A stretch of DNA of 64,000 nt from Bacillaceae bacterium (GTDB taxonomy: Bacteria > Bacillota > Bacilli > JACDOE01). Below are positions 46,155-55,477 of this stretch, one piece after another; the first letter of the stretch is position 1; every line of letters begins with the position of its first letter. The position numbers and the translations under genes are program-made. The stretch is taken from positions 1,119,205-1,183,204 of the forward strand of contig JACDOE010000001.1 of the NCBI GenBank assembly GCA_017656255.1, read 5' to 3'. The notes under the pieces are model-generated. The model did not search any database and was not told the origin of the DNA. It worked only from the letters and a program-made list of their open reading frames with translations.

Positions 46155-47626
46155 GCCTGATTCCCCTCCTTCCGATGTTGTATGGCTTCTGTCAGCACCG
46201 GACCACGGCTACCGGCCGGATAAGGTGCCCCCAGTAAATAGGCAAGTGTAGGTGCCAGCGATATCAGGCTGTGTTTCTGTTCCACTTTCTTCCCCGGCTG
46301 AACGGCGTTTCCGAACATGAAGAAGGGAACATACCGCTCTCCTTCATCGAGATGGCCGTGTCCGCCGATCCCATCCGCCTGTCCATGGTCGGCGCAAACG
46401 ATAAAGGTGGTTTTGTCGCCGATTCCCCTGTCATGGATCCAGTCTACGAAGTCTTCAATCAGACGGTCTGCCTGCTCAATTTTCTCGATGTATTCCGGAT
46501 AAAAGACCCCGCGACTATGTCCGGTCTGATCGGTGGCAATCAACTGTACCACCAACAAATCCGGATCCTGCTCGTTCATGATCAGGCGGGCCCGTTTCAT
46601 GATGTTCTGATCGGCGACATCATTGTGCATCACGGCAGTAACACTTTCCACATCATCGCCCATCGCATCGATCAGGTGGGCGATTCCCAGCAAACGCCCC
46701 TTTTTTCCCACTTTTCTCAGCGAATCAAAAATGGTTTCCGTCCGAACTCCCAGTTTCCAGACCATATTGGAGGTAATGCCGTGTTCACGGGGATAGGCTC
46801 CGGTAAACATGGAAGAGAAACAAACCACCGTCCGGGCGGGATAAACTGTTTCCATTTGGGTATATTCTGTGCCATTTTGACACATTTTGTGTAAAAATGG
46901 CGTGTTGGCCTGCTGAAAACGGTCCTTCCGCATCCCGTCAACCACGATGACCACCACTTTTTCAGAAAGGGGGTTGGCGGGTGGTTCCGGGCGATGGACA
47001 TGACCCCGGATCTCTTCCGGTTTCCAGTCAAACAAATACCGGTGCAAGATGTAGCTGTAGAGCCCGACCGCCACCTGAAACCCGATCAGCCAGAACCAGT
47101 CCAGGCCGGTAAACGGCGTACCGTTTTGCAAAGCCAGGAATTGCGCCTGCCACAGAGCAAGAATCAGCAAAAATTTTGGAATCTGTTCCTGGGCGTTCCC
47201 GCTGGTGGAATCACTGTTTTTGAGGACCAGTTTCCAGAAACGGGTAAAATTCCACCAGGTGGTCCCGATTCGCAGATGATAATAGAGGGTTCCCCAGAAG
47301 AACACCGTGAAGAAAAAATAAAGTGCCAGCGAGAGCGCAACCAGTTTCAGTTCCATCTCCCACCCGATCAACAGGTAAACCACCAGGGGCGCCCAGAGAT
47401 AATTGCGCAGCATGAGTGGAAAATCATAATGATAATAAATGGCTAACAACGGCAAAACGGCAACCAGTCCCAGGGCAGCAGCTGCCCAGAAACCGGGTTC
47501 CGTCCAGTTGCCGATATGATAAAAGAGAAATGTCCCCGTCACAAAAATCGGCGTGAACGGTTTCCCCTCGTTTAACAGATTCCAGGCCCTTGCCGCGATA
47601 ATTTCAAACCAGGAAGCCTTTTTCAT
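46151..47626 (-). CDS. Membrane-bound alkaline-phosphatase superfamily protein
   Basis: About the first 200 residues hold six or so membrane spans; from about residue 220 a type I phosphodiesterase/nucleotide pyrophosphatase-like domain follows. The first metal Asp is in VVVIVVDGMRKD; the likely nucleophile Thr is in ETVYPARTVVCF; later metal ligands are in LIATDQTGHSRG, VCADHGQADG and GHGHLDEGER. The target could be a phospholipid, lipid-linked sugar or phosphodiester at the membrane; this cannot be told. It overlaps both neighbours by 4 bases, showing coupling within a three-gene unit. Confidence 0.8.
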   Translation of the reverse strand: MKKASWFEIIAARAWNLLNEGKPFTPIFVTGTFLFYHIGNWTEPGFWAAAALGLVAVLPLLAIYYHYDFPLMLRNYLWAPLVVYLLIGWEMELKLVALSLALYFFFTVFFWGTLYYHLRIGTTWWNFTRFWKLVLKNSDSTSGNAQEQIPKFLLILALWQAQFLALQNGTPFTGLDWFWLIGFQVAVGLYSYILHRYLFDWKPEEIRGHVHRPEPPANPLSEKVVVIVVDGMRKDRFQQANTPFLHKMCQNGTEYTQMETVYPARTVVCFSSMFTGAYPREHGITSNMVWKLGVRTETIFDSLRKVGKKGRLLGIAHLIDAMGDDVESVTAVMHNDVADQNIMKRARLIMNEQDPDLLVVQLIATDQTGHSRGVFYPEYIEKIEQADRLIEDFVDWIHDRGIGDKTTFIVCADHGQADGIGGHGHLDEGERYVPFFMFGNAVQPGKKVEQKHSLISLAPTLAYLLGAPYPAGSRGPVLTEAIQHRKEGNQA

Positions 47627-48585
47627 CGTGTTGTCTCTCTCCTTCCCGCCTGTTTCATGCGCCCCGCATTCCGTAACGTTTTCCAGCTGACCGGTGACTT
47701 GACCAGTACAATCGCTCCGACCAGATACGCAAATACAAATTTAAATCCGTGGCTGATCAAGGCAATATGATAAGCATCCTGCCAGGGGACCCCCACCGAG
47801 GCCATCGACAGGCTCATGATCCCTTCATAGGTCCCGATCCCGCCGGGAAAAAGATGAAAGATTTGTCCGGCAACCGTGACACTGTTGACCCAGACACTCT
47901 CCCAGAAAGAGAGGCCGGCAGCAAAAGAGCGGGCCACCCCGAACACCACGATTCCTTCCAACACCCAGCTTAAGCCCGATAGAAGCAACAGAGCCAGGCC
48001 ACGCCTGCCCCGAAATCGCTGTTTCACCCGTTTCAGGTGCTTCTGCATAATATGGAACCACTTTTTCCTCATTCCGTAAATCAGAAGTGTCACCAACAAA
48101 ATGAACAGGACCGGTACGGCCCCTCCCACCCACGACACTTCCTGTAAGATCGTACCGCTATAAAAGAGGACACCGAATCCGGCCAACATCGCCAATACAA
48201 GGATATCTACTATTCTCATGACGACAACCGTGTGGATAGCCGTCTCCCATCTCATCTCCCGACGCTCAACCGTCACGAACGCCCGGATCAGATCCCCCAT
48301 TTTGACGGGGAGGAGATGATTCCAGAACATACTGTGAAATACCCCGTACAGGGCGGTAGAAAGGGAAAGCCTGTCCCAGCCAGCATAAAGCCGCCAGGCC
48401 AGCGCCCTCAGGTAAAAAGCCGTCGTATAGACCAGAGCCATCACGGCTAACCAGAGCGGATCAGCCAATAACCGACGGCTCTGCTCCCTGAGAATGTACC
48501 AGTCGAAATATTGAACGGACAAATAGACAAAAAACATAAACAACAGAATGCCTGCGAGTCGCATCAACCACGAACTTTTTTTCAT
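47623..48585 (-). CDS. YbhN/UPF0104-like integral membrane protein (LPG synthase TM domain)
   Basis: A membrane protein of 320 residues with about eight spans, matching the transmembrane (flippase-like) part of MprF-type lysylphosphatidylglycerol synthases, without the soluble transferase domain. The conserved loop AGQIFHLFPGGIGTYEGIMS is present. Proteins of this family often sit with glycosyltransferases of lipid-sugar pathways. AAGGAG precedes the ATG by 5 bases. It is first of the three overlapping genes and lies 89 bases after the Fur-controlled lipoprotein gene. Confidence 0.82.
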   Translation of the reverse strand: MKKSSWLMRLAGILLFMFFVYLSVQYFDWYILREQSRRLLADPLWLAVMALVYTTAFYLRALAWRLYAGWDRLSLSTALYGVFHSMFWNHLLPVKMGDLIRAFVTVERREMRWETAIHTVVVMRIVDILVLAMLAGFGVLFYSGTILQEVSWVGGAVPVLFILLVTLLIYGMRKKWFHIMQKHLKRVKQRFRGRRGLALLLLSGLSWVLEGIVVFGVARSFAAGLSFWESVWVNSVTVAGQIFHLFPGGIGTYEGIMSLSMASVGVPWQDAYHIALISHGFKFVFAYLVGAIVLVKSPVSWKTLRNAGRMKQAGRRETTR

Positions 48586-48625
48586 ATTGACTCCTTACAT
48601 GACAGGGACGGATATAAATTTAAGG

Positions 48626-48649
48626 GAGCCGCATGCAAAAAAGCGGCTC
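48626..48649 (-). terminator. Weak hairpin after the lipoprotein gene
   Basis: GAGCCGC and GCGGCTC pair around 10 bases; on the minus strand the following run is only CCCTTAAATTT. It is probably an attenuator that lets part of the Fur-controlled transcript into the envelope genes. Confidence 0.45.
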
Positions 48650-48674
48650 ACCTTTGTTTAAAAACTTCCGTTTA

Positions 48675-49871
48675 TTATTGTACCATTTGTTTTAAAGCTG
48701 TCGTAATTTCATCGCTATAGGGCTTTGCCTCTTCCCCGTTTTCGTTTTCAATCGCCTTGTACCATTTTTCCGCTTTATCAAATAATTGATCCGTTTCATC
48801 CTGTCCCAGCTTCTCGATTAACGCCAGTTCTATCGCTTTTAAGAAGGTATTGCCTTCCAGCGCACTTCCGCGGGCACCGCGCAAATCTCCCTCTTCCAGC
48901 GCTTTCGGTGCTTTTTCATGGTAGGATAAAATTTTTCCGACAAACGCTTTGACAAACAATTGTGAAACCTGTTCGGCGTTGATGTCTTCCGGATTCGTTT
49001 TGGATAAATCAAACCAGTCGTTCAGCGTGAGTGCAGCTTCCTCATCCCCACCAGACAGCGATCCTTTAATGGCCTGATAGAATCCCCAGGCTTCTGCCTG
49101 CATTTTCTTTAAAGCGGTCGGATCAGCATTTCCTTCCTGTACCGCTTTTTCAATTTTCTCGGCATAGGACTGGGCTGCCAGATAATAACTGCGATAAATA
49201 GATTTGTCTGTAATTTGCTTATATACCGCGAAATCATCAGCATTGCCTTCATTGAGTGCCTGTTCCTGCAGACTCAGCCCATTTTCAATCTGGGTCTGCA
49301 TATCCGTTCCGTAATACTGATCACGTTTGGATGCCGTCGGGATCATGACTTCCTGCACCAGGTATTTCAGTTCTTCAAACTTTTGCTGAGCTGCATCAGT
49401 CTGTTCCTGTTCCATCAGTTCCACGATATCCTTATGCAGTGATTTCTGTTTCTGGTAGAAGTAAGACTGAATCAATTTGTCGATCAATTCTTCCGCTACT
49501 TCCGGCTCCAGCTGGCCTTCTTTTCCACCGGCCATGGCTGCCTGGAGTGCGGCGTCAAATTCATTGCTTTTCGCAGAAACAGCCTGCTTCAATCCCTCCT
49601 CATATGTAGTTGTCAGGTTATCCCAGTCAATTGCTTCTCCCTCTTCAACTTCCAGCAATTCAATAATTTCCTGATAGGCGGCTACCTCGTCACGAACTCC
49701 TTTGTCTTCGGTCGCATTTGATTGATCCTGATTTGTTTCTTCATTGTTCGCCGCCTGTTCCTGTTCGGCCGGCTTATCATTTTCGGTTGCGGCATTTTCA
49801 TTACCACATCCGGCAAGCACGCCACTCAATACAAGCGATGCAGACAATACCATTATTATTTTTTTGTTCAT
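48675..49871 (-). CDS. Fur-controlled helical lipoprotein of unknown function
   Basis: A lipoprotein of about 398 residues: MNKKIIMVLSASLVLSGVLAGC with lipobox LAGC, then an acidic Asn/Gln/Glu-rich linker (residues about 25-60), then an all-helical domain (RDEVAAYQEIIELLEVEEGE onward). The C-terminal half (AEAWGFYQAIKGSLSGGDEE, AFVGKILSYHEKAPKALEEG) may be a second copy of a helical fold. I do not recognise the family and see no HxxE of EfeO-type M75 domains. The start at 49871 has GAGGGGG upstream. Two Fur boxes flank its promoter, so an iron-related role outside the membrane is likely. Confidence 0.8.
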   Translation of the reverse strand: MNKKIIMVLSASLVLSGVLAGCGNENAATENDKPAEQEQAANNEETNQDQSNATEDKGVRDEVAAYQEIIELLEVEEGEAIDWDNLTTTYEEGLKQAVSAKSNEFDAALQAAMAGGKEGQLEPEVAEELIDKLIQSYFYQKQKSLHKDIVELMEQEQTDAAQQKFEELKYLVQEVMIPTASKRDQYYGTDMQTQIENGLSLQEQALNEGNADDFAVYKQITDKSIYRSYYLAAQSYAEKIEKAVQEGNADPTALKKMQAEAWGFYQAIKGSLSGGDEEAALTLNDWFDLSKTNPEDINAEQVSQLFVKAFVGKILSYHEKAPKALEEGDLRGARGSALEGNTFLKAIELALIEKLGQDETDQLFDKAEKWYKAIENENGEEAKPYSDEITTALKQMVQ

Positions 49872-49888
49872 GGTTTCATCCCCCTCAT

Positions 49889-49940
49889 TGATAATCATTT
49901 TCAATTATTACGTGAAACATTATATCGAGAACGATTATCA
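49889..49940 (-). promoter_or_regulatory. Two Fur boxes at the lipoprotein promoter
   Basis: TGATAATCATTTTCA at 49889-49903 matches the 7-1-7 Fur box in 14 of 15 positions and lies downstream of the transcription start. CGAGAACGATTATCA at 49926-49940 (12 of 15) fills the promoter spacer. Confidence 0.85.
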
Positions 49941-49947
49941 ATGTCAA
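49919..49947 (-). promoter_or_regulatory. Consensus sigma-A promoter of the lipoprotein gene
   Basis: TTGACA (49942-49947), a 17-base spacer and TATAAT (49919-49924) on the minus strand: both boxes match consensus perfectly. One Fur box lies within the spacer. Confidence 0.92.
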
Positions 49948-50054
49948 TGATTAAAAGTGTATTTCGTCGAGAAAAATGGGCGTACACATCTTTCACCCAT
50001 TCCCCCCGGGCACATACCCTGTTGTTGAGACTATGAAGGAGGATCACGTCGAGT

Positions 50055-50861
50055 ATGAAAGACAAAAAAAACGTTCTTGATGAACATCGTTTCTGGTTGC
50101 AGATTCTGGGAGACCACGCCCGTTTCATCTATCACGCTTTATCCCCCTCTGAAAAAAACGAGGTGCAAACGGCCCGGTATTTTATCCATACTTTTGATGA
50201 ATTGTGGCATCAATCCCGTCAGAACCTTAATTCGCAGGAGCTTCATGTCCTTAATGATCGAGCATTGCGCCATGCCAGAGAAATCCGCCTGTTTAAGTTA
50301 AAACTGTTACGCCGGCACCTGACCGAAGAAATTTCCATCGGGCTTTCTCCCACTTTTATCAATCACATGGTGAATGAAGTGGAAGAGTATCTCAGGATTC
50401 TGGAGTACTTAGTCGCCGGCAAAGTTCCTCCGCCGGCCCATCCGGTCCACCACCACCTGCTGTGGTTACAGGATGCCGTGGGGCATGCCGCGACCATCAC
50501 CTGTTCCCTGGACTTTACGGAGCAGAAACTGCGAAATAAAAGTGAAACTTTTACCCGCCACTTTCAGGATTTTTATCTCAAAGCCGTGGAATTTGCCGGC
50601 TATCTGCGGACGTCCCTGAAACAGTTTCCCGCTTTGAAACGCTTTAATCACCAGGTGGAGCTGGAGATGAAAATGTTTCAAACGTTTCTGCATGAACTGG
50701 AAGAAATGGAGATGGATGAAACGGTCCTGGGGACGCTTTCTCCCCTGATCGCCGATCATATGTTCCGGGAAGAATGTTATTACCTCACCCGGCTGGCCAT
50801 GGTGTCGGAAGTGGAACAGCCGGACTGCGATCCGGCTCATCCGCGTCCCGAAGAAAAATAA
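50055..50861 (+). CDS. DUF2935 ferritin-like protein
   Basis: A cytoplasmic protein of 268 residues made of two similar four-helix halves (DUF2935). Glu/His motifs of a ferritin-like metal site recur: DEHRFWLQILGDHARFI in the first half and HHHLLWLQDAVGHAATI with ADHMFREECYYLTRL in the second. Function is unknown; metal binding is inferred from the fold. AAGGAGG lies 12 bases before the ATG, a rather long spacing. It diverges from the Fur-controlled lipoprotein gene, whose Fur boxes lie 115-165 bases upstream of it. Confidence 0.82.
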   Translation: MKDKKNVLDEHRFWLQILGDHARFIYHALSPSEKNEVQTARYFIHTFDELWHQSRQNLNSQELHVLNDRALRHAREIRLFKLKLLRRHLTEEISIGLSPTFINHMVNEVEEYLRILEYLVAGKVPPPAHPVHHHLLWLQDAVGHAATITCSLDFTEQKLRNKSETFTRHFQDFYLKAVEFAGYLRTSLKQFPALKRFNHQVELEMKMFQTFLHELEEMEMDETVLGTLSPLIADHMFREECYYLTRLAMVSEVEQPDCDPAHPRPEEK

Positions 50862-50916
50862 AAAACGATTCGGCCCGTCGCAACTGCTCGCCGATGGACC
50901 GAATCGTTTTCTTTTT
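50861..50916. terminator. Bidirectional terminator between DUF2935 gene and lepA
   Basis: AAAACGATTCGGCCC pairs with GGACCGAATCGTTTT with one mismatch; A and T tracts flank it. It serves both convergent genes. Confidence 0.87.
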
Positions 50917-50927
50917 CATCAATCGTA

Positions 50928-52745
50928 TTATTTATTGTTTTCCATTTTCAGTACTGCCATGAACGCTTCCTGGGGAACCTCTACATTCCCCACCGCTTTC
51001 ATCCGCTTTTTACCTTCTTTCTGTTTTTCCAGCAGTTTTCGTTTGCGGCTTACGTCCCCGCCGTAACACTTGGCCAGTACGTTCTTTCTCATGGCACGGA
51101 TTGTTTCCCGGGCAATCACTTTATTGCCGATAGAAGCCTGAACCGGAATCTCAAACATCTGGCGCGGGATTAATTCTTTCAGACGTTCACACAATTGCTT
51201 GCCCCGCTGATACGCACTGTCCCGGTGCACAATCACGGACAGGGCATCCACCTGTTCGCCATTGAGCAGAATATCCATTTTCACCAGGTTGGATGGCTTG
51301 TATCCGATCAGTTCATAATCGAGGGAGGCATATCCCCGGGTACTGGATTTGAGCTGGTCAAAGAAATCGTACACAATCTCCGCCAGCGGGATTTCATAGG
51401 TGATCTGCACCCGGTTTTCATCCAGGTACTGCATATCGATAAAGTCTCCCCGTTTCCCCTGGCACAGCTCCATGACGGCTCCCACAAAATCATTGGGGAC
51501 CATGATCGAAGCCTTGACATAAGGTTCTTCAATATGATCGATTTTTTGCTGTTCAGGCATGTCGGACGGGTTTTCAATCTGAAGCTCACTGCCGTCCGTC
51601 ATGTAGACTTTATAGACCACGCTGGGGGCCGTCGTGATTAAGTCGATATTGAATTCCCGCTCGATCCGCTCCTGGATGATTTCCATATGAAGCAACCCGA
51701 GGAAACCACAGCGAAATCCGAAGCCCAGAGCCTGGGAAGATTCCGGCTCAAATTGCAGGGACGCATCGTTGAGCTGAAGTTTTTCCAGTGCTTCCCGCAG
51801 ATCATTGTAGTCGCTGCTGTCCACCGGATACAGCCCGCTGAACACCATCGGATTTACTTTTCGGTAACCGGGCAGAGGCTCGGCTGCGGGACGGTTCGCA
51901 TCGGTAATTGTATCCCCGACCCGGGTATCGCCGACGGATTTGATGCTGGCCGCCACAAATCCGACGTCTCCGACGGTCAGTTCATCAACGGCCACCGGTT
52001 TGGGAGAAAACGTCCCCAGTTCCGTCACTTCAAAGGTCTTGCCGGTAGCCATCATTTTGATTTTCATCCCTTTGCGGAGCGTGCCGTCCACGACACGGAT
52101 ATAGGCGACAACGCCCCGGTAGGGGTCATACAGGGAATCGAAAATCATCGCCTTAAGCGGAGCTTCAGGGTCTCCATCCGGCGGCGGCACTTTTTCCACA
52201 ATCTGTTCCAGGATCTCTTCGATCCCGATACCTTCTTTGGCTGAGGCCAGCACGGCTTCACTGGCATCCAACCCGATCACATCTTCAATCTCCTGCTTGA
52301 CCCGTTCCGGTTCCGCACTGGGCAGGTCAATTTTATTGATGACCGGAATGATTTCCAGATCGTTGTCCAGGGCCAGATACACGTTGGCCATGGTCTGTGC
52401 CTCAATGCCCTGGGCGGCGTCAACCACCAGAAGCGCCCCTTCACAGGCGGCAAGACTTCGGGATACCTCGTAGGTAAAATCGACGTGTCCCGGTGTATCA
52501 ATCAGGTGCAGAATATATTCTTCTCCATCTTTCGCTTTATAATTGAGGCGGACGGAATTGAGCTTGATCGTAATCCCGCGTTCGCGTTCCAGATCCATCT
52601 GGTCGAGATACTGATCTTCCTTTTCACGTTCCGTCAACGCGCCTGTATATTCCAGAATACGGTCAGCCAGCGTGGACTTTCCGTGGTCGATGTGTGCAAT
52701 GATAGAGAAATTGCGAATCTTTTTCTGTCTTTCTCGCGGATCCAT
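50928..52745 (-). CDS. lepA: Elongation factor 4 (LepA)
   Basis: LepA is a ribosome-associated GTPase that back-translocates or remodels stalled ribosomes. G1 is [18 protein letters not shown]2 is in [10 protein letters not shown]3 is [10 protein letters not shown] and G4 is [10 protein letters not shown]. The LepA C-terminal domain has the basic [20 protein letters not shown]. It has 605 residues. GGAGG lies 9 bases before the ATG. In B. subtilis lepA directly precedes hemW; here about 15 kb separates them. Confidence 0.97.
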   Translation of the reverse strand: MDPRERQKKIRNFSIIAHIDHGKSTLADRILEYTGALTEREKEDQYLDQMDLERERGITIKLNSVRLNYKAKDGEEYILHLIDTPGHVDFTYEVSRSLAACEGALLVVDAAQGIEAQTMANVYLALDNDLEIIPVINKIDLPSAEPERVKQEIEDVIGLDASEAVLASAKEGIGIEEILEQIVEKVPPPDGDPEAPLKAMIFDSLYDPYRGVVAYIRVVDGTLRKGMKIKMMATGKTFEVTELGTFSPKPVAVDELTVGDVGFVAASIKSVGDTRVGDTITDANRPAAEPLPGYRKVNPMVFSGLYPVDSSDYNDLREALEKLQLNDASLQFEPESSQALGFGFRCGFLGLLHMEIIQERIEREFNIDLITTAPSVVYKVYMTDGSELQIENPSDMPEQQKIDHIEEPYVKASIMVPNDFVGAVMELCQGKRGDFIDMQYLDENRVQITYEIPLAEIVYDFFDQLKSSTRGYASLDYELIGYKPSNLVKMDILLNGEQVDALSVIVHRDSAYQRGKQLCERLKELIPRQMFEIPVQASIGNKVIARETIRAMRKNVLAKCYGGDVSRKRKLLEKQKEGKKRMKAVGNVEVPQEAFMAVLKMENNK

Positions 52746-52842
52746 AAGTTCATACCTCCAGGAGGATCAAAATACACTGCTTTTTATTATAACAGTTTCC
52801 GTCCGAATCCTCCATATCGGGATGAAGTTTGTTCTGTTGCTT

Positions 52843-54138
52843 TTATCCATAACCGATGCCGCGATAAGTAAATCCCATTTCCTTCATCAGGCCGGGACTC
52901 AACATATTGCGTCCGTCAAACAAAAAGGGACTTTTCATGCGCTGTTTAATGAGCCGCCAGTCCAGATCCCGGTACTGGGGCCAGTCGGTACAAATCACCA
53001 CGGCATCCGCATCCCGCGCGGCCTCTTCAGCATGTTTGTATTGCCGGACTCCCTGATGAAGTTTATCCTCTGGCATGGAGGCAACCGGATCATGAACCCG
53101 CACCAGGGCCTTTTCCTTCAGCAGGCGCTCAATGACGGGAAACGCGCGGCTTTCCCGCAAATCATCGGTATGCGGTTTAAAAGCGATTCCCAATACCGCG
53201 ATCACTTTCTGATCAAGCGAACCCAGTTCGTTGACCATTCGGTCCACCAGATACTGCGGCTGAGAATCGTTAATGGCGATTACTTTTTCCAGAATGGACA
53301 GATTAAGCCCGTGTTCCCGTGCCGAAGCCATGAGAGCTTTCACATCTTTGGGAAAACAGGAGCCGCCAAAACCGATCCCGGCCTGCAGAAAATGCTCACC
53401 CACCCGGGGATCCAGTCCCATGCCTCGGGCCACATCTTTAATATTGATCTGCAGTTCATCACACAGTCGGGCAATCTCATTCATGTAGGAGATTTTCATG
53501 GCCAAAAATGAATTGGACGCATACTTGATCAATTCCGCTGTCCGCGGTGTCGTGATGATCATCGGACAATCCATCTCTTTGTAGAGTTCCTTTAAAACCG
53601 CAATGGCGGTTGCACTTTCACTGCCAATGACAATGCGGTCCGGGTGCAGGCCGTCTTCGAGAGCAGACCCTTCCCGCAAAAATTCAGGATTGGACACGAC
53701 TTCTACCGTCTCTCCGGCATTCCGGCTGGACTTGAGAATCCACTTTTTCACTTGTTCCGATGTTTTCACCGGAACCGTACTTTTATTAACGACGATCTTG
53801 TATCGGTTCAGATTCTCTCCGATATCCCGGGCCACCTGCCGTACGTAGGTCAAATCGGCGCTTCCGTCTTCGCGTGAGGGCGTTCCGACGCAGATAAAGA
53901 TCAGGTCATTTTCCCGGATCGCTTTCTTTTTATCGGTGGTAAAACAGATTTGTCCTGTTGCCACATGTTTGTTCAACATCTCATCTATGCCCGGTTCATG
54001 AAAATAAGCTTTACCCTTTGAAAGCATTTCCACTTTTTTCTCATCCGTATCCAGTCCGGTTACCTGATGGCCCAGTTCCGCAAAGACCAGACCAGTTGTT
54101 GTGCCGACATATCCCGTGCCGATCACCAGTATTTTCAT
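52843..54138 (-). CDS. ugd: UDP-glucose 6-dehydrogenase
   Basis: This enzyme oxidises UDP-glucose to UDP-glucuronate with 2 NAD+, supplying teichuronic acid or capsule synthesis. The NAD loop is LVIGTGYVGTTTGLVFAELG, with EGSALEDGLHPDRIVIG, and the catalytic Cys lies in GIGFGGSCFPKDVKAL. The start is at 54138 (MKILVIG), with AGGAGG 6 bases upstream; the frame opens at 54162. It has 431 residues. No polysaccharide genes adjoin it, though glycosyltransferases occur 5-10 kb away. Confidence 0.92.
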   Translation of the reverse strand: MKILVIGTGYVGTTTGLVFAELGHQVTGLDTDEKKVEMLSKGKAYFHEPGIDEMLNKHVATGQICFTTDKKKAIRENDLIFICVGTPSREDGSADLTYVRQVARDIGENLNRYKIVVNKSTVPVKTSEQVKKWILKSSRNAGETVEVVSNPEFLREGSALEDGLHPDRIVIGSESATAIAVLKELYKEMDCPMIITTPRTAELIKYASNSFLAMKISYMNEIARLCDELQINIKDVARGMGLDPRVGEHFLQAGIGFGGSCFPKDVKALMASAREHGLNLSILEKVIAINDSQPQYLVDRMVNELGSLDQKVIAVLGIAFKPHTDDLRESRAFPVIERLLKEKALVRVHDPVASMPEDKLHQGVRQYKHAEEAARDADAVVICTDWPQYRDLDWRLIKQRMKSPFLFDGRNMLSPGLMKEMGFTYRGIGYG

Positions 54139-54240
54139 TGGGATCCTCCTAGCTGTTGTCACGTTGAAATAAGTAACCTCATGACATATCTATACCGGAG
54201 CCTACTGATGCGGCACGGCAGATGCACAGGAGGAAGGAAA

Positions 54241-54318
54241 ATGAAAGCAGGTGTGGAATGTATGAATGTATTGAAAAAACACCCTGAATCGGGTGGTTGT
54301 GTATCGGGAGCAAAATGA
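54241..54318 (+). CDS. Candidate 25-residue peptide gene
   Basis: A short frame begins MKAGVECMNVLKKHPESGGC and ends SGAK. It is preceded by AGGAGG with AAGG immediately before the ATG, a strong translation signal. It has two cysteines and a basic middle, with no signal peptide. It lies between ugd and a lipoprotein gene and could be a leader peptide for the latter. Translation is not otherwise supported. Confidence 0.35.
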   Translation: MKAGVECMNVLKKHPESGGCVSGAK

Positions 54319-54364
54319 TGACATTCGAACTCAACCTTAAGGGAAAGTCATGGGAGGGATTCTG

Positions 54365-54862
54365 ATGAAAAAAATGCTCGTTTTTACAATGATGCTAGCT
54401 ATTATTGCCATTGCCGGTTGTTCTAATTCTTCAGAAACGGATCAGAATGTATTCAAAACAACAAAAGTCAAGGCTGCAAAAATACAGGTGTACGAACAAT
54501 CTTTTTTGGCTGAAGATGTTACTGTCGACCTTGATGGTGATGGCAAAAAGGAAAGTATCAAACTGTATATTGAACCTGCCCCGATCGAAAATAAAGAAGG
54601 TGAATATCTATGGGATGACAGTCATGTCTGGCAACTTATCGTTTTAGCCAATGGTCAAACTTTTCCGCTTTATAACGATCATTTTAACGGCAAATTGAAG
54701 TTCTGGATTGTCAACAATGGCGAGAAAAAGGAGATCATCTTACTTAAAGATGGCATACAATTGTCGCTAGAGACTTATGAATATAACCAAAATGGGTATT
54801 TTGAGAGGAAAGTTCACTATCTCAGTTCAGAAACGTTGATTCGATCATCTGCCATTCATTAG
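54365..54862 (+). CDS. Lipoprotein with an acidic Asp-rich loop
   Basis: A lipoprotein of about 165 residues. The signal MKKMLVFTMMLAIIAIAGCS ends in lipobox IAGC. The mature part begins with a short polar linker and carries DLDGDGKKESIKLYI, resembling a calcium-binding loop as in EF-hand or VCBS-type repeats, followed by a predicted beta-rich region. GGGAGGG precedes the ATG at 54365. Family not recognised. It is AT-richer than the housekeeping genes around it. Its last codons lie close to the convergent gene at 54875. Confidence 0.75.
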   Translation: MKKMLVFTMMLAIIAIAGCSNSSETDQNVFKTTKVKAAKIQVYEQSFLAEDVTVDLDGDGKKESIKLYIEPAPIENKEGEYLWDDSHVWQLIVLANGQTFPLYNDHFNGKLKFWIVNNGEKKEIILLKDGIQLSLETYEYNQNGYFERKVHYLSSETLIRSSAIH

Positions 54863-54874
54863 AGCGGGACTTGC

Positions 54875-55372
54875 TTAAAAACGTTTTTTCTGTAAAAAAG
54901 GCGTAACCACTTCTTGTTGAACACGATATAACTTCTCCCTGATTTTCATCGTACTATCTTCATTCAGGGAAAAGTCAAGGGTCTGCTCAAATTCTTTCAA
55001 AACCCGGATCAACTGCTTGATGTCGCGGACATCCTGATCCTGAAAGTCTCCCCGGGTTGCTTTGTTCAACTTATCCGAGATGGTCTCCTGTAAATACTCG
55101 TTAAATTGATAGAAAGGATAGCTCAGGTCGGCAAGATTACCGATTTGACGATTGGCATATAGAACTTTCTGTACAATGGAAAGTTGTTTTACCCAGTTCC
55201 GATCCCTCTTATTTTGATCCAATACGCCTTCCAGCCGTATCCGAATGTGATTGTGATTCTGCACATAACGGACAAGAATTTCCCGTTCCGTGGAGGCACC
55301 GCGATGATAGCCCCAGTAGAGAAGTACGGCATTTAATAATAACGAAACGATTAAAATATGTTTTATATTCAT
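54875..55372 (-). CDS. Membrane-anchored protein of unknown function
   Basis: A protein of 165 residues with one N-terminal membrane span (IKHILIVSLLLNAVLLYWGY) followed by a charged, helical part (DVRDIKQLIRVLKEFEQTL). The body probably faces outside. The span has no lipobox or clear cleavage site. GGAGG lies 8 bases before the ATG. No family recognised. It has a gap on both sides and is likely a single gene. Confidence 0.7.
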   Translation of the reverse strand: MNIKHILIVSLLLNAVLLYWGYHRGASTEREILVRYVQNHNHIRIRLEGVLDQNKRDRNWVKQLSIVQKVLYANRQIGNLADLSYPFYQFNEYLQETISDKLNKATRGDFQDQDVRDIKQLIRVLKEFEQTLDFSLNEDSTMKIREKLYRVQQEVVTPFLQKKRF

Positions 55373-55477
55373 GACTTTTCCTCCTCCGGTAACCCTTTAA
55401 TACCGTTGTTAATAACGTAATGAAAACGACTGTGATTTTTTTCTATACGTACTCCTCTTTTTCCAGGTGGTGAAATA

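Noticed and set aside
52672-53511. 279-codon open frame on the plus strand
   Set aside because: It spans the ends of lepA and ugd on the wrong strand and has no support.
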